From the NCBI RefSeq assembly GCF_008124615.1, contig NZ_VNIB01000009.1, forward strand, positions 1 to 64,000: a stretch of 64,000 nt of DNA, in the 5' to 3' direction. The notes under the pieces were generated by a model. The model did not search any database and was not told where the DNA came from. It saw nothing but the letters and a program-made list of their open reading frames with translations. A program made the position numbers and the translations under genes. The DNA comes from Geothermobacter ehrlichii. Lineage in GTDB: Bacteria > Desulfobacterota > Desulfuromonadia > Desulfuromonadales > Geothermobacteraceae. Of the stretch, positions 1 through 8,576 are shown piece after piece. How positions within the stretch are numbered: position 1 is the stretch's first letter; each line of letters begins with the position of its first letter.

Positions 1-460
1 CGCAGGCCACCGCAAAGCAGGCATAGCCGAGAAAGCAGGTGACAACGTGGTAGGTCAGCCAGTTGCTCTGCAGCGCCGGCACCAGCGGATCGATGACGTC
101 GTTGAGGTAGAGCTGCGCCCAGACCATGCCGAGAAAGGCGAAGGGGACGACGAAGGCGCCGACCGCCCGCTGCTTGTACTTCAGGTCGATGAGGATGTAG
201 ATCAGCAGGATGGTCCAGGCAAAGAAGACCACCGACTCGTAGAGGTTGGTCAGCGGCGCCCGGCCGTCGGCGCCCAGCATCTGGTACGACTCGTACCAGC
301 GCATGCCGATGGCGGCGGTGTGCAGGGCAAAACCGATGTAGCAGAGGATGTTGCCGACCAGAGATACGGTCCGGCTGCGGGTGACCAAATAGGAAATAAA
401 GATGACCATGGCGCCGAAATAGGCGATGGTGGTGAGGTTGAAAAGCTTGACGCTGAGCAT
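1..460 (-). CDS. ccsA: Cytochrome c biogenesis protein CcsA/ResC, C-terminus outside window
   Basis: Integral membrane subunit of system II cytochrome c maturation, which with ResB carries and ligates heme to apocytochromes on the outer side of the cytoplasmic membrane. Only the first 153 codons are present and the gene runs off the left edge. Visible are several hydrophobic segments (for example AYFGAMVIFISYLV near residues 13-26) and the family motif LTNLYESVVFFAW. The ATG at 460 is preceded by GGGAG at a normal distance. It lies 68 bases downstream of resB on the same strand, the usual pairing. The heme-binding WWD segment would lie in the missing part, so identity rests on the N-terminal half and on context. 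Confidence 0.85.
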   Translation of the reverse strand, partial: MLSVKLFNLTTIAYFGAMVIFISYLVTRSRTVSLVGNILCYIGFALHTAAIGMRWYESYQMLGADGRAPLTNLYESVVFFAWTILLIYILIDLKYKQRAVGAFVVPFAFLGMVWAQLYLNDVIDPLVPALQSNWLTYHVVTCFLGYACFAVAC

Positions 461-528
461 GAGAATCTCCCTCGTTCTGGGGTTGGATCCAACGATAACG
501 GTCCAGGGCGGAAACGCCGCGAGGATAA

Positions 529-1929
529 TCAGCCCTGCGCGCCCGCCTCGGATTCCGACACCGGGCCGGCCGCCAGTTCGTCCCGAAGCCGGGCAGTGAA
601 CTGATCGAACCAGATCGCGAAGGCCGGCTGGTTGCGATGGGCGTGGCCGCCTACCCGCACCCGGCTGCCGTTCTCCGTCGGCTCGATGCTGACCCAGATG
701 CGTCGGTGCGACAGGAAGAAAGCAGCGAAACAGCCGGCCACCATCAAAAAGCAGCCGAGCCAGACCACCCAGACGCCGGGATCCTTCGCCACCTGCAGGC
801 CGGTGTAGAAGCGCTGTTCGAAACCGTTCAGGACAAAGGCGTAGGCCCCGCCGCGCCGGGCGTCGAAATCGGGAAAACGCTGCAGCACGACGAAGGGCCG
901 GCCGTGCCGGCCTTCTGCGTCGTTGACGTGCAGCTGGATTGCCGGCCCGAAATTCCGGTAACTGTCGGTGAAGTTGGTCACGGCGAAGGAAGCGCCTCCG
1001 GGCAACGGGACATGCTCGCCCAACTTCGCCTGCACCTTCACCTGCTCGCCCGTCTTCCGCTCGGTGACGACCAGGTCAAAGACCGGGTCGCCGGCCGGAC
1101 CGTAACTCGACTGGTAGAAGGTCAGGCCGCGCCAGGTGAGCGGGTCATTGACCTCGATCGTCTTTCTCAGCACCTCCTTGCCGTCTTCCAGCACCACCAG
1201 GTCGCTGGTGAACTCCTTGGGGCGCCGGGTTCCCGGATAATAGGTCACCTCGAAGTCGTCGCACCGCACCTCGAAGCCGATGGGGATAGGCGTCTCGCTG
1301 CCGCGCGGCCAGACCTTGTCGGTGCTGCCCCCCTCGACGATGTTGACATAGGCCTTGTAGCCCCAGACATTGCCGATGATCGCGCCGGCGAAAATGATCA
1401 GTATCGACAGATGTACCGCGTAGACACCGAAGCGGGTCCAGGCCATCTTCTGGGCGAACAGATGGAAGCGCCCGTCCTTTTCGCTGACGACCGGAGCGGC
1501 GAACTGGTTGCCGACCATAGCGGCCAGGCGCTCCCTGAGCGTGCCGGCATCCGCCGCCACCACGAATTCGTCACGGTTGGCAAGACTTCGATAGTGCCTT
1601 TCATCCGGCGTCAGTTCCGGCTGCCGCACCAGCTTCAGGATGCGCGGCAGGCGCTTGATCGAGCAGCAGATCAGGTTGATGGCGAAGATGTTGAGCAGGG
1701 TCAGAAACCACCAGGAATGGTACATGTCGACGAAGTCGAGGGCGACAAAGACCCGGTAGGCGGTCTCTCCGTACTCCTGGATGTACTCCTGCGCCGGCCG
1801 GCCCTGCTGGATCACCGTGCCGATAATCGAAGTGATCGCCAGCAGAATCAGGGTGACGATGGCGAGTTTGAGCGAACAGAAGAAGTCCCAGATGATGGCG
1901 AAAAAGGATTGTTCCTGTTTGTCGGTCAC
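529..1929 (-). CDS. resB: Cytochrome c biogenesis protein ResB
   Basis: ResB/CcsB partner of the CcsA heme-handling protein, 466 aa. The N-terminus shows the family pattern: a first membrane segment (LKLAIVTLILLAITSIIGTV), a second around WWFLTLLNIFAINLICC, a third near residue 175 (YAVHLSILIIFAGAIIGNVW), a large extracytoplasmic domain, and a last helix near residue 390 (VVWLGCFLMVAGCFAAFFL). The start is a GTG at 1929 with AGGAG just upstream. It is followed on the same strand by the ccsA-like gene, so both are probably cotranscribed for multiheme cytochrome assembly. Length is normal for the family. Confidence 0.93.
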   Translation of the reverse strand: MTDKQEQSFFAIIWDFFCSLKLAIVTLILLAITSIIGTVIQQGRPAQEYIQEYGETAYRVFVALDFVDMYHSWWFLTLLNIFAINLICCSIKRLPRILKLVRQPELTPDERHYRSLANRDEFVVAADAGTLRERLAAMVGNQFAAPVVSEKDGRFHLFAQKMAWTRFGVYAVHLSILIIFAGAIIGNVWGYKAYVNIVEGGSTDKVWPRGSETPIPIGFEVRCDDFEVTYYPGTRRPKEFTSDLVVLEDGKEVLRKTIEVNDPLTWRGLTFYQSSYGPAGDPVFDLVVTERKTGEQVKVQAKLGEHVPLPGGASFAVTNFTDSYRNFGPAIQLHVNDAEGRHGRPFVVLQRFPDFDARRGGAYAFVLNGFEQRFYTGLQVAKDPGVWVVWLGCFLMVAGCFAAFFLSHRRIWVSIEPTENGSRVRVGGHAHRNQPAFAIWFDQFTARLRDELAAGPVSESEAGAQG

Positions 1930-2058
1930 GAAAATACTCCTGCTGAAAAGCCTGGCGACGCCGGTTATGCGGGCCGGCGCCCCGTCGGGATACTCGGAAA
2001 TCGTCGCGAACGCCGTCGTCGACAGCGTCCATCGAATCTGGCTGGATTTCCGGCCGGC

Positions 2059-2481
2059 TTATAGCAGCAGGACGGTGGAACGAATGACTTTCAGGGCGGG
2101 ATTTCGCTGTGGACCAGACAGGCCGAGACCGAAACCCGTCATTTCGGGCTGCCGGGAAGTCCACTGCGTCGCGGAAGGAACGAGAAACGCCAGGCTGCCG
2201 ACGGAGCGGAATGTCGGCCCCTGGGGAAGCAGGTGCGCCCGGTCGGTATCCGGCCCGGGGTGATGATTGTAACAGGGGGGACAGCAGCTTCCGGCGTCGG
2301 CCGTGCGAGACAGGCAGGGCGCGGCCGGAGCCTGTTCGTGGACCTGCACACAAACAGCGGCGCCCGCGTCCGAACAGCAGACCGCCGCCAGGCCGCCGCC
2401 CAGACCGAAGAGCAAATAGCCGAGAAAAACCAGCCAGCTCAGATGTTGAAACAGTCGCTTCCTTCGCACAGAACTTTCCAT
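2059..2481 (-). CDS. Hypothetical Cys-rich exported protein
   Basis: A 140-aa protein of unknown function starting at the ATG at 2481. A basic N-terminus is followed by one hydrophobic segment (HLSWLVFLGYLLFGLGGGLAAV), a signal peptide or membrane anchor. The stretch after it holds several Cys and His residues, including CC, SCCPPCYNHH and spaced single Cys, a composition seen in small exported proteins near metal-efflux genes. The C-terminus is short and hydrophobic. It lies upstream of resB on the same strand with a 129-base gap. I do not recognise a named family. A metal-related role is only a guess from composition. Confidence 0.5.
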   Translation of the reverse strand: MESSVRRKRLFQHLSWLVFLGYLLFGLGGGLAAVCCSDAGAAVCVQVHEQAPAAPCLSRTADAGSCCPPCYNHHPGPDTDRAHLLPQGPTFRSVGSLAFLVPSATQWTSRQPEMTGFGLGLSGPQRNPALKVIRSTVLLL

Positions 2482-2588
2482 GAATTCAACAGGCCGACAG
2501 ATGCGCCACCGGATCAACAGCAAGCAGAATGCCAACCCGGTCTTCCCCACCGAAACGAATGGCGGCAGCCTCTCGTCGTGACAGATTG

Positions 2589-3428
2589 TCAGCCGAGTTC
2601 GAAACGGCATCCCGCCGCGGCAAAGAAATACCGGTCGCCCAGGGCTGCGGCGAGCCGGGCGCCGTTGGCCAGCCCGGTGCAGTGCGAAGCGCCGAGCCGC
2701 CGTATCCCGAAAGAGTCCAGGTGATCGAGGGTCGCCTCCAGCTGGGCCGGTTCGGCAAAACCGAGATGGGTGCCGCCGATCACGGTGTGAATCGGGCGGC
2801 CGGGAAGACTGGCGCGCACATGCTGCAGGGTATTGATCAACCCGGCATGGGCGCAACCGAGAACGACCAGCAATCCGGCGGCCGTATCGACCACCAGCGC
2901 CTGGTCGTCCAGCAGGGGATCCTGATGCCAGCAACCGTCGGCATCCCTGAGTTTCATGGCCGGATCGACCGGCTCGAACGGCGTCGTTCGCGGCACCTCT
3001 CCGGTCAGGTAGATCCCGGGAGCAATCGCGCGAAACCCGGTGGCGAGATCGAAACGCGCCCCCAGACCTTCAAGGTAGGGACGGGTGTAGCGCAGTCCGA
3101 TCTCCCGCTGGCGGTCCTCCTTTTTCCAGTACCGCGACAGAAACAGGTCCGGATGGGCGAAGACCTGCACCGATCCGTCCTGCTCCCCGAGGGCTGTCGG
3201 CAGTCCGGCGGTATGGTCATAGTGTCCGTGGCTGAGAACGATGCCCTGCGCCTGCGCCAGGTCGACGCCGAGCACGGCGGCATTGTTCCGCAGACCGACA
3301 CCCTGCCCGGTATCGAAAAGCCAGGACCCGGCATCGGTTTCGATCCACACCGCCCAGCCATGTTCCCCCACCACTCCAAAGGGGGATGCCACGCTGTTTT
3401 CACAAAGAACCGTGACCCGTACCTGCAT
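2589..3428 (-). CDS. MBL-fold metallo-hydrolase
   Basis: A 279-aa metallo-beta-lactamase-fold hydrolase of the group annotated as 7,8-dihydropterin-6-yl-methyl ribofuranosylaminobenzene phosphate synthase-like. The binuclear metal motif HxHxDH appears as LSHGHYDHTAGL near residue 75. Downstream metal ligands are likely in VVLGCAHAGLINTL and in the C-terminal ASHCTG. An internal ATG at 3428 was chosen over an upstream in-frame start because AAGGAGG sits 6 bases before it. Substrate is unknown. It is followed downstream by the small Cys-rich ORF on the same strand. Confidence 0.85.
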   Translation of the reverse strand: MQVRVTVLCENSVASPFGVVGEHGWAVWIETDAGSWLFDTGQGVGLRNNAAVLGVDLAQAQGIVLSHGHYDHTAGLPTALGEQDGSVQVFAHPDLFLSRYWKKEDRQREIGLRYTRPYLEGLGARFDLATGFRAIAPGIYLTGEVPRTTPFEPVDPAMKLRDADGCWHQDPLLDDQALVVDTAAGLLVVLGCAHAGLINTLQHVRASLPGRPIHTVIGGTHLGFAEPAQLEATLDHLDSFGIRRLGASHCTGLANGARLAAALGDRYFFAAAGCRFELG

Positions 3429-3787
3429 GACCGCCTCCTTTCTCGTCCCGTCACACTGCATTGTGTCCTAAAATTTGAATATATCAAAAAACGTATTAAA
3501 ACAACACCTTGCGGGCGGACAAAAGGTCGCACGCTGGTCGAAAACCGTTCACTCCTCTCTTCCCGGCACCGTCGTTAGGCAGGCAAAGCCTCCAAAACCA
3601 TTTGTTTTTTCACATGTTCCGGGTCATAATGATCCCGCCCCCCGGCTGGCCGGGACCTTGCTGACTTCTCTTCATTCGCATGCCGCCGGAAAAGATCATG
3701 ACTGCGTGCGGATCCGGGGCCGCACCAACTGCAACGGTTTTTCAACGGCCCGTTACGGGCCGACACCCGAACAGGGGGGGGAGGAGC
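3429..3787. other. Divergent intergenic region
   Basis: About 360 bases between the MBL hydrolase (minus) and the sensor kinase (plus). No coding potential or repeat was recognised. An AT-rich block at about 3469-3504, unlike the GC-rich flanks, is the likely place for the promoter of the MBL gene and possibly of the kinase. Confidence 0.4.
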
Positions 3788-5674
3788 ATGACCACACCAC
3801 AACCTGTCGGCAACCGGTCCTACCGCCTTCATGGCCTGTTTCAGGCTGTCATCCTTGTCTGCCTGCTGATCTTCGTCACCTGGTCGCTCTTCGCCATGAA
3901 CCGGGCTCGCGAGGAGAAATTCCGCCTCGAAGCGCTCAGCAGCTGCCGGGTACTGGAAGTCGCCATCGCGGACATCCTGCACGACGGCCCGCCCCTCCAG
4001 ATTACCCGGCAGATCGGTCTGATACAGCAGCGCATCGACCGGCTGGTCGCGAGTGACCCACACATCGTCAGGCTCAGCGTCATCGCCAGGGCCGCGGACG
4101 GCACCTACCGGCACATCGCCAGCAGCCTGCCCAGCCGGATCGGCCAGCCCGCCAACCCGGAAGATCTCGATGCCTTCTCTTCCGGAGAAATCATCTTTCT
4201 CGACGAAGACTACCAGGATGTCGGCGCCCTCGACATCACCTACCCGGTCCGTGACTTCGACGGCGGGATCATCGCCCTGCTCGGCTACACGGTCAGCCGG
4301 GAACCCGATTCCACGCCGATGGTTCTCGGCGGTCTTGGCCTGCTGATCTTCTGTCTGCTGGTCTTTCATCTCCGGCAGGCCCGCATCGTCGTTCGCCAGG
4401 AACGTGAAATCCAGCAGAGTCTGCGCCGCCAGCTGCAGAACGAAGAAGCGCTGCGCGCCATGAGCGAAGAGCTGCACCAGGCCAAAAAGATGGAGGCGGT
4501 CGGCATGCTGGCCGGCGGCGTGGCCCACGACCTGAACAACATGCTGATGGGCGTCGTCGCCCTGCCCGACCTGATGCTCGAAGAAGGCAACCTGACGCCC
4601 CGCCAGCGGGAGCAGCTGATCGCCATTCGCGAGGCCGGAAACCGGATCGCCGCCGTCGTCAGCGACATGCAGGTTCTTTCCCGCGACAGCGCCACCAGCC
4701 AGGAGGTCGTCGACCTCAACCAGATCGTCCGCGACTATCTCGAGTCTCCCGAATACGCCGAAATCGCGGGCCGTCACAACGTCGAGCTGTCATGCGATCT
4801 CGCGCCTGACCTGCCGGCGGTCATCGGCACCGGTTCCCACCTGCGCAAGATACTGATGAACCTGGTCATCAACGCCATGGAAGCCTGCAACCGGCAGGGC
4901 CTGATCAGGGTTTCCACCAGGCCCGTCACCCTCACCAGGGCCTACGAAGGTTACGAAACCGTTCCGCCGGGCGACTACGTCCGGTTGCGGGTCAGCGACA
5001 ACGGCTGCGGCATCGATCCGGAAAACATGGGCCGCATCTTCGACCCCTTCTTTTCGAAAAAAGTCCTGGGACACAGCGGCACCGGGCTCGGCCTGGCCAT
5101 CTGCTGGTCGATCGTTCACGACCATGGCGGCTATATCGACCTGTCCGCCAACGATCCCGGTTGCGTCTTCGACATCTACCTGCCGGCCTGCGACCGGCAG
5201 ACGAAACCCGCCGTTCCGGACAGCGTCGAGTTGCCGCGGGCCCAGAACTCGACAACCACGGTTCTGGTCGTCGACGACGAGCCGGAAGCACGAAAGGTCG
5301 CCTGCGACATGCTCCGACTCCTCGGCTACCAGGCTCTGGCGGCGGAAAGCGGCGAGGCCGCCCTCGCCCTGCTTCGCCGCCAGCGTGTGGACCTGGTGCT
5401 GCTCGACATGGTCATGCCCCCCGGCATGGACGGACTCGAAACCTACCGGCGCATGCTCGCCCTCGACCCGGGCCTGAAAGCTCTCGTCATCAGCGGCCAG
5501 GCCGAATCGGGCGACGTTCACGAGGTTATGCGGTTGGGGGCGGGAGCCTTCCTGAAAAAGCCGCTGAGCCTGCAGCGGCTGGCCCAGGCGGTGCACGAAG
5601 AACTTAAGCGCAATCCTGACGGCAGTCCCGAACCGGACGACCGCAACACTGAAAATCAGGACGTCCAGGCCTGA
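3788..5674 (+). CDS. Hybrid sensor histidine kinase with receiver domain
   Basis: A 628-aa membrane histidine kinase. Helix 1 is at residues 17-36 and helix 2 near 178-198. They enclose an extracytoplasmic sensor domain of about 140 residues. The phosphoacceptor His is in GGVAHDLNNML near residue 247. The ATPase domain shows NLVINAME, DNGCGIDP and GTGLGLAI. A C-terminal receiver starts at VLVVDDEP (about 490), with the phosphorylated Asp in LVLLDMVMPP near 540 and the conserved Lys in FLKKPL. The ATG at 3788 follows GGGGGGAGGAG, so upstream in-frame starts were rejected. There is no separate response regulator nearby, so the output partner is unknown. Confidence 0.92.
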   Translation: MTTPQPVGNRSYRLHGLFQAVILVCLLIFVTWSLFAMNRAREEKFRLEALSSCRVLEVAIADILHDGPPLQITRQIGLIQQRIDRLVASDPHIVRLSVIARAADGTYRHIASSLPSRIGQPANPEDLDAFSSGEIIFLDEDYQDVGALDITYPVRDFDGGIIALLGYTVSREPDSTPMVLGGLGLLIFCLLVFHLRQARIVVRQEREIQQSLRRQLQNEEALRAMSEELHQAKKMEAVGMLAGGVAHDLNNMLMGVVALPDLMLEEGNLTPRQREQLIAIREAGNRIAAVVSDMQVLSRDSATSQEVVDLNQIVRDYLESPEYAEIAGRHNVELSCDLAPDLPAVIGTGSHLRKILMNLVINAMEACNRQGLIRVSTRPVTLTRAYEGYETVPPGDYVRLRVSDNGCGIDPENMGRIFDPFFSKKVLGHSGTGLGLAICWSIVHDHGGYIDLSANDPGCVFDIYLPACDRQTKPAVPDSVELPRAQNSTTTVLVVDDEPEARKVACDMLRLLGYQALAAESGEAALALLRRQRVDLVLLDMVMPPGMDGLETYRRMLALDPGLKALVISGQAESGDVHEVMRLGAGAFLKKPLSLQRLAQAVHEELKRNPDGSPEPDDRNTENQDVQA

Positions 5675-5797
5675 CAACACCGGTTGCGACCTTCTTCTCC
5701 GTTCAGTCAGTTATCCCGGCCCGTCTATCCGCTGCCAGCGGGAGAATGACGCGGGCTTGACAGGCGGTGGCAAAAAGGGGCAGACTGAGATAAACAC

Positions 5798-5813
5798 TTG
5801 AACACTTGCTCAA
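5798..5813. promoter_or_regulatory. Putative ArsR/SmtB operator
   Basis: Imperfect palindrome TTGAACACTTGCTCAA (12 of 16 positions symmetric), 18 bases before the arsR start and downstream of a TTGACA -35-like hexamer at 5757. Its form and place fit autorepression by the ArsR protein encoded next to it. The -10 hexamer is not clear. Confidence 0.55.
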
Positions 5814-5830
5814 CTGTTGGAGCATAAGAG

Positions 5831-6187
5831 ATGGACACCGACGTCTGTCAAGTCACCGTCATTGACCGGCAGCGCATCGACCGGGCGGCCCGGCAGATGC
5901 CGTCGGAACCGGTTCTCACCGAGGTCGCCGCGACCTTCAAGCTGCTCGGCGATCCGACCCGGCTGAAGATCCTGCATGCCCTGGCGGCCGGTGAACTCTG
6001 CGTCTGCGACCTGGCCGCCCTGCTCGAGCTCAGCGTTTCGGCCGTCTCCCATCAGCTCAGGCTGCTGCGCGGTCAGGGCGTGGTCCGCTTTCGCCGCGAA
6101 GGGAAAATCGTCTACTACCAGCTCGAAGATGAGCACATCCGTCAGGTGATGAGCGATATGCGCACCCACATCGAAAGCTGTCGATAA
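5831..6187 (+). CDS. ArsR/SmtB-family metal-responsive repressor
   Basis: A 118-aa winged-helix repressor. The recognition region reads LLELSVSAVSHQLRLLR, and just before it is ELCVCDLAAL, the Cys-x-Cys arrangement used for soft-metal sensing in CadC/ArsR-type proteins. FRREGKIVYYQL is the usual beta wing. The stop TAA at 6185-6187 overlaps the ATG of the permease by one base, so the two are translationally coupled and the regulator probably controls metal efflux by that permease. A palindromic operator candidate lies just upstream. The exact metal cannot be told from sequence. Confidence 0.9.
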   Translation: MDTDVCQVTVIDRQRIDRAARQMPSEPVLTEVAATFKLLGDPTRLKILHALAAGELCVCDLAALLELSVSAVSHQLRLLRGQGVVRFRREGKIVYYQLEDEHIRQVMSDMRTHIESCR

Positions 6188-7251
6188 TGCTTGACCTGCT
6201 GCTGAATATCCTGCGTGAAAGCTGGCTGATCCTGCTCGAGTCGGCCCCCTATGTGCTGTTCGGATTTTTCGTCGCCGGGCTGCTCAAGGCGCTGATTCCC
6301 GATGACGCCGTCGCCCGCCATCTCGGTGGCAACGGCGCCGGCGCGGTAGTCAAGGCGTCGCTGTTCGGCATTCCGCTGCCGCTCTGCTCCTGCGGGGTGA
6401 TTCCGGCCGCCATCGGCCTGCGCAAGCAGGGCGCCAGCAAGGGGGCGACCGCCTCCTTCCTGATCTCGGTTCCCGAAACCGGCGTCGACTCGATGGCCAT
6501 CACCTGGGCGCTGCTCGACCCGCTGATGACCCTGCTGCGACCGCTGGCGGCCTTCTGCACCGCCATCTTCGCCGGCCTGTGGATCAACCGCCTGCCGGAG
6601 CAGCCCGAATCACTCCCGGCCAAAGAACCGGCCGAGCAGCCGGGCTGCGGCTGACCGGAGAAAACCGACGGGGGTGCCCCGTCTGCGGCTGCCCGCCCAC
6701 CGCTGCCGACCCGACTGCGCCAGGGGCTCGGTTACGCCTTCGGCGACCTGCTCGGCGATATCGGCAAATGGCTGCTGCTCGGCATCCTGATCGCCGGGCT
6801 GCTCTCGGCGCTGATCCCGGAGGCGATCTTCCAGCGCGTCTTCGCCAGCGAACTGCTCTCGCTGCTGCTGATGCTCGGCATCGGCATCCCCCTCTACATC
6901 TGCGCCAGCGCCTCCACCCCGATCGCCGCCGCACTGGTGCTCAAGGGGCTCTCCCCCGGCGCCGCGCTGGTCTTTCTGCTCGCCGGCCCGGCCACCAACG
7001 CCGCCACCCTGACCGTGCTCGGCCGGCAGCTCGGCCGCGCCGCCACCCTGCGCTACCTGCTCAGCATCGCCGTCTGCTCGCTGCTGTTCGGCTGGCTGGT
7101 CAACCGCCTCTACGCCGCCGCCGGGATCAACATCATCGACTGGTTGGCCCCCACCGAAACCGCCTCCAGCTCTCCTCTGGCCATCGCCTCGGCCCTGCTT
7201 CTGCTGGCCCTGATCGGCTGGAACCTGCGCCCGAAACGGGGTTGCAAGAAA

Positions 7252-7260
<9 letters not shown>
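6187..7260 (+). CDS. SO_0444-type Cu/Zn efflux permease, probable selenoprotein (Sec156)
   Basis: A 357-residue membrane permease of the DUF318/SO_0444 group when the in-frame TGA at 6652-6654 is read as selenocysteine. The first half has helices near residues 10-40 and the motif PLPLCSCGVIPAAIGLRKQG. The second half has IPLYICASASTPIAAALVL and LLAGPATNAATLTVLG, which in this family belong to one chain. Between 6655 and 6870 the frame is open, encodes a membrane segment (KWLLLGILIAGLLSALIP), and has no ATG, GTG or TTG start. A separate downstream gene is therefore unlikely. The TGA sits in a loop reading PGCG-U-PEK, where relatives carry Cys- or His-rich stretches. A SECIS-like hairpin follows. 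A sequencing error or a plain nonsense mutation remains possible. Confidence 0.75.
6667..6683 (+). promoter_or_regulatory. Putative bacterial SECIS hairpin for the permease
   Basis: Perfect 7-bp stem GACGGGG / CCCCGTC with loop GTG. The loop begins 19 bases after the in-frame TGA at 6652-6654. Bacterial SECIS elements are hairpins directly after the UGA with the apical loop about 16-37 bases away and a G in the first loop positions, which this matches. Confidence 0.65.
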
Positions 7261-7307
<47 letters not shown>

Positions 7308-7327
7308 GAAAAGATGCTGCATTTGTC

Positions 7328-7359
7328 TTGACTCCGTACTATTGTACGGGGTGCATACT
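7328..7359 (+). promoter_or_regulatory. MerR-type promoter/operator
   Basis: The -35 TTGACT (7328-7333) is followed by the dyad CCGTAC-TATT-GTACGG (7334-7349) and a -10 CATACT (7354-7359). The 20-base spacer is longer than normal. This is the arrangement of mer promoters, where MerR binds the dyad in the overlong spacer and untwists it when Hg(II) is bound. Unlike the divergent Tn501 layout, merR is here the first gene of the operon. Confidence 0.85.
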
Positions 7360-7385
7360 TTTCCATGTAACCCGTGGGGGACACC

Positions 7386-7823
7386 ATGACCGAACTGACT
7401 ATCGGAAAAGTCGCCCGAATGGCCGGTGTGGGCATCGAAACCATCCGCTTCTATGAGCGGCAGGGGCTGATCGAACAGCCGCCCAGACCACAGAACGGTT
7501 TTCGAATCTATCCGCCGGAAACGATCCGCAAAATCCGGTTCATCCGTCGCGCCAAACAGATCGGCTTCAGTCTGCGGGAAATCCGCGAACTGCTCGATCT
7601 TTACTTCTCTTCCGGAGCCAGCTGCGACGAAGTCCGACGGCGGGCCGAAGAAAAACGGGCCGACATCGAGCAGAGGATGCGCCACCTGCAACAGATGGGA
7701 CAGGCACTGCAGCAACTGATCGATGCCTGCCGACAGCGCGGACCGGATGATCCCTGCCCCATTCTGGCCGAACTCGTGGCCGACGAACCCATAACAGGGG
7801 ACAGCTCCCAGCCACCGAGGTGA
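7386..7823 (+). CDS. merR: Mercuric resistance regulator MerR
   Basis: A 145-aa MerR-family activator/repressor. The N-terminal winged helix reads LTIGKVARMAGVGIETIRFYE, and a dimerisation helix follows. Cysteines at 80, 115 and 124 keep the same spacing (35 and 9) as the three Hg-binding cysteines of Tn501/Tn21 MerR, so mercury specificity is well supported. The ATG at 7386 was preferred over a GTG at 7374 because GTGGGGG precedes it at a suitable distance. It starts an operon with merT 3 bases after its stop. Confidence 0.92.
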   Translation: MTELTIGKVARMAGVGIETIRFYERQGLIEQPPRPQNGFRIYPPETIRKIRFIRRAKQIGFSLREIRELLDLYFSSGASCDEVRRRAEEKRADIEQRMRHLQQMGQALQQLIDACRQRGPDDPCPILAELVADEPITGDSSQPPR

Positions 7824-7826
7824 CCG

Positions 7827-8189
7827 ATGAACGTGTCGACAAAACAGGGAAAACTTGCCGGTCTCGGCCTGATCGGCGCCATCATAAGCGGCTTTCTCGC
7901 GTCAGGATGCTGCATCGGCCCGCTGCTGCTGGTTTTTCTCGGCATCGGCAGCGCCGGTGCATTGAGCGCCTTCGAACCCTGGCGCCCGATCATGATGGCG
8001 CTGACCTTTCTGTTTCTCGGTCTGGCGTTCTATCTCACCTATCGCGAACCGAAAGCAGCTGGTTGCGCGGATGCCGCCTGCGACCGCGTCGGCAGGAAAC
8101 GATTCCGGAAGCTGCTTCTCTGGATCGTCACCCTGTTTTCCCTGGCGCTGCTCTTTACCCCGCAAATCATGCCCCTGCTGCTTGACTGA
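7827..8189 (+). CDS. merT: Mercuric ion transporter MerT
   Basis: A 120-aa inner-membrane protein with three predicted helices. It imports Hg(II) received from MerP. The paired cysteines in helix 1 (SGCCIGPLLLV, residues 28-29) and the loop cysteines at 80 and 85 match the four functional Cys of MerT. GAGGTGA lies before the ATG. It is the second gene of the merR operon. In a classical system the imported mercury goes to MerA, but no reductase gene is present in this window. Confidence 0.92.
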   Translation: MNVSTKQGKLAGLGLIGAIISGFLASGCCIGPLLLVFLGIGSAGALSAFEPWRPIMMALTFLFLGLAFYLTYREPKAAGCADAACDRVGRKRFRKLLLWIVTLFSLALLFTPQIMPLLLD

Positions 8190-8205
8190 AAAACCGAGGT
8201 GAACC

Positions 8206-8562
8206 ATGGAAAAAATTCTGAAAGCCGCCGCACTCCCCGTTCTCCTGGCCATTCTGGCCCTTGCCCCGACATACTGGTCACGACTGATCCAGGGACAGGG
8301 AGCCTATGGGGTCATGCCCGTCCATGCGGCAGAAATTCGCACCGTCCGCCTGGCCCTCAAGGGGCTGGCCTGCGCCTCCTGCAAATATGCCGTCAAGACC
8401 GCCCTGAGCAACCTGGACGGCGTCAGCCGGGCGGATGTCAGCTACAAGAAGAGGAGGGCAACGGTTCTTTTCGACCCGGACAAGGTGACGACACAACAGA
8501 TGATCGAGGCGATCGAAAAGATCGGCTTCCAGGCCGAAATACTGCCGGAAAACGGGCGTTGA
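8206..8562 (+). CDS. merP: MerP-like periplasmic heavy-metal-binding protein
   Basis: A 118-aa HMA-domain protein with a long hydrophobic N-terminus (ALPVLLAILALAPTYW) ending in a possible AxA signal cleavage site (VHAAE). The metal motif is GLACASCKYAV with Cys 56 and 59, followed by the usual beta-alpha-beta pattern (LDGVSRADVSYKKRRATV). The extended N-terminus is longer than in Tn501 MerP, so it could be membrane-anchored. It lies in the mer operon, 16 bases after merT, with a GAGGTGA ribosome site. Confidence 0.88.
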   Translation: MEKILKAAALPVLLAILALAPTYWSRLIQGQGAYGVMPVHAAEIRTVRLALKGLACASCKYAVKTALSNLDGVSRADVSYKKRRATVLFDPDKVTTQQMIEAIEKIGFQAEILPENGR

Positions 8563-8576
8563 CCGGGAGGGAAAGC

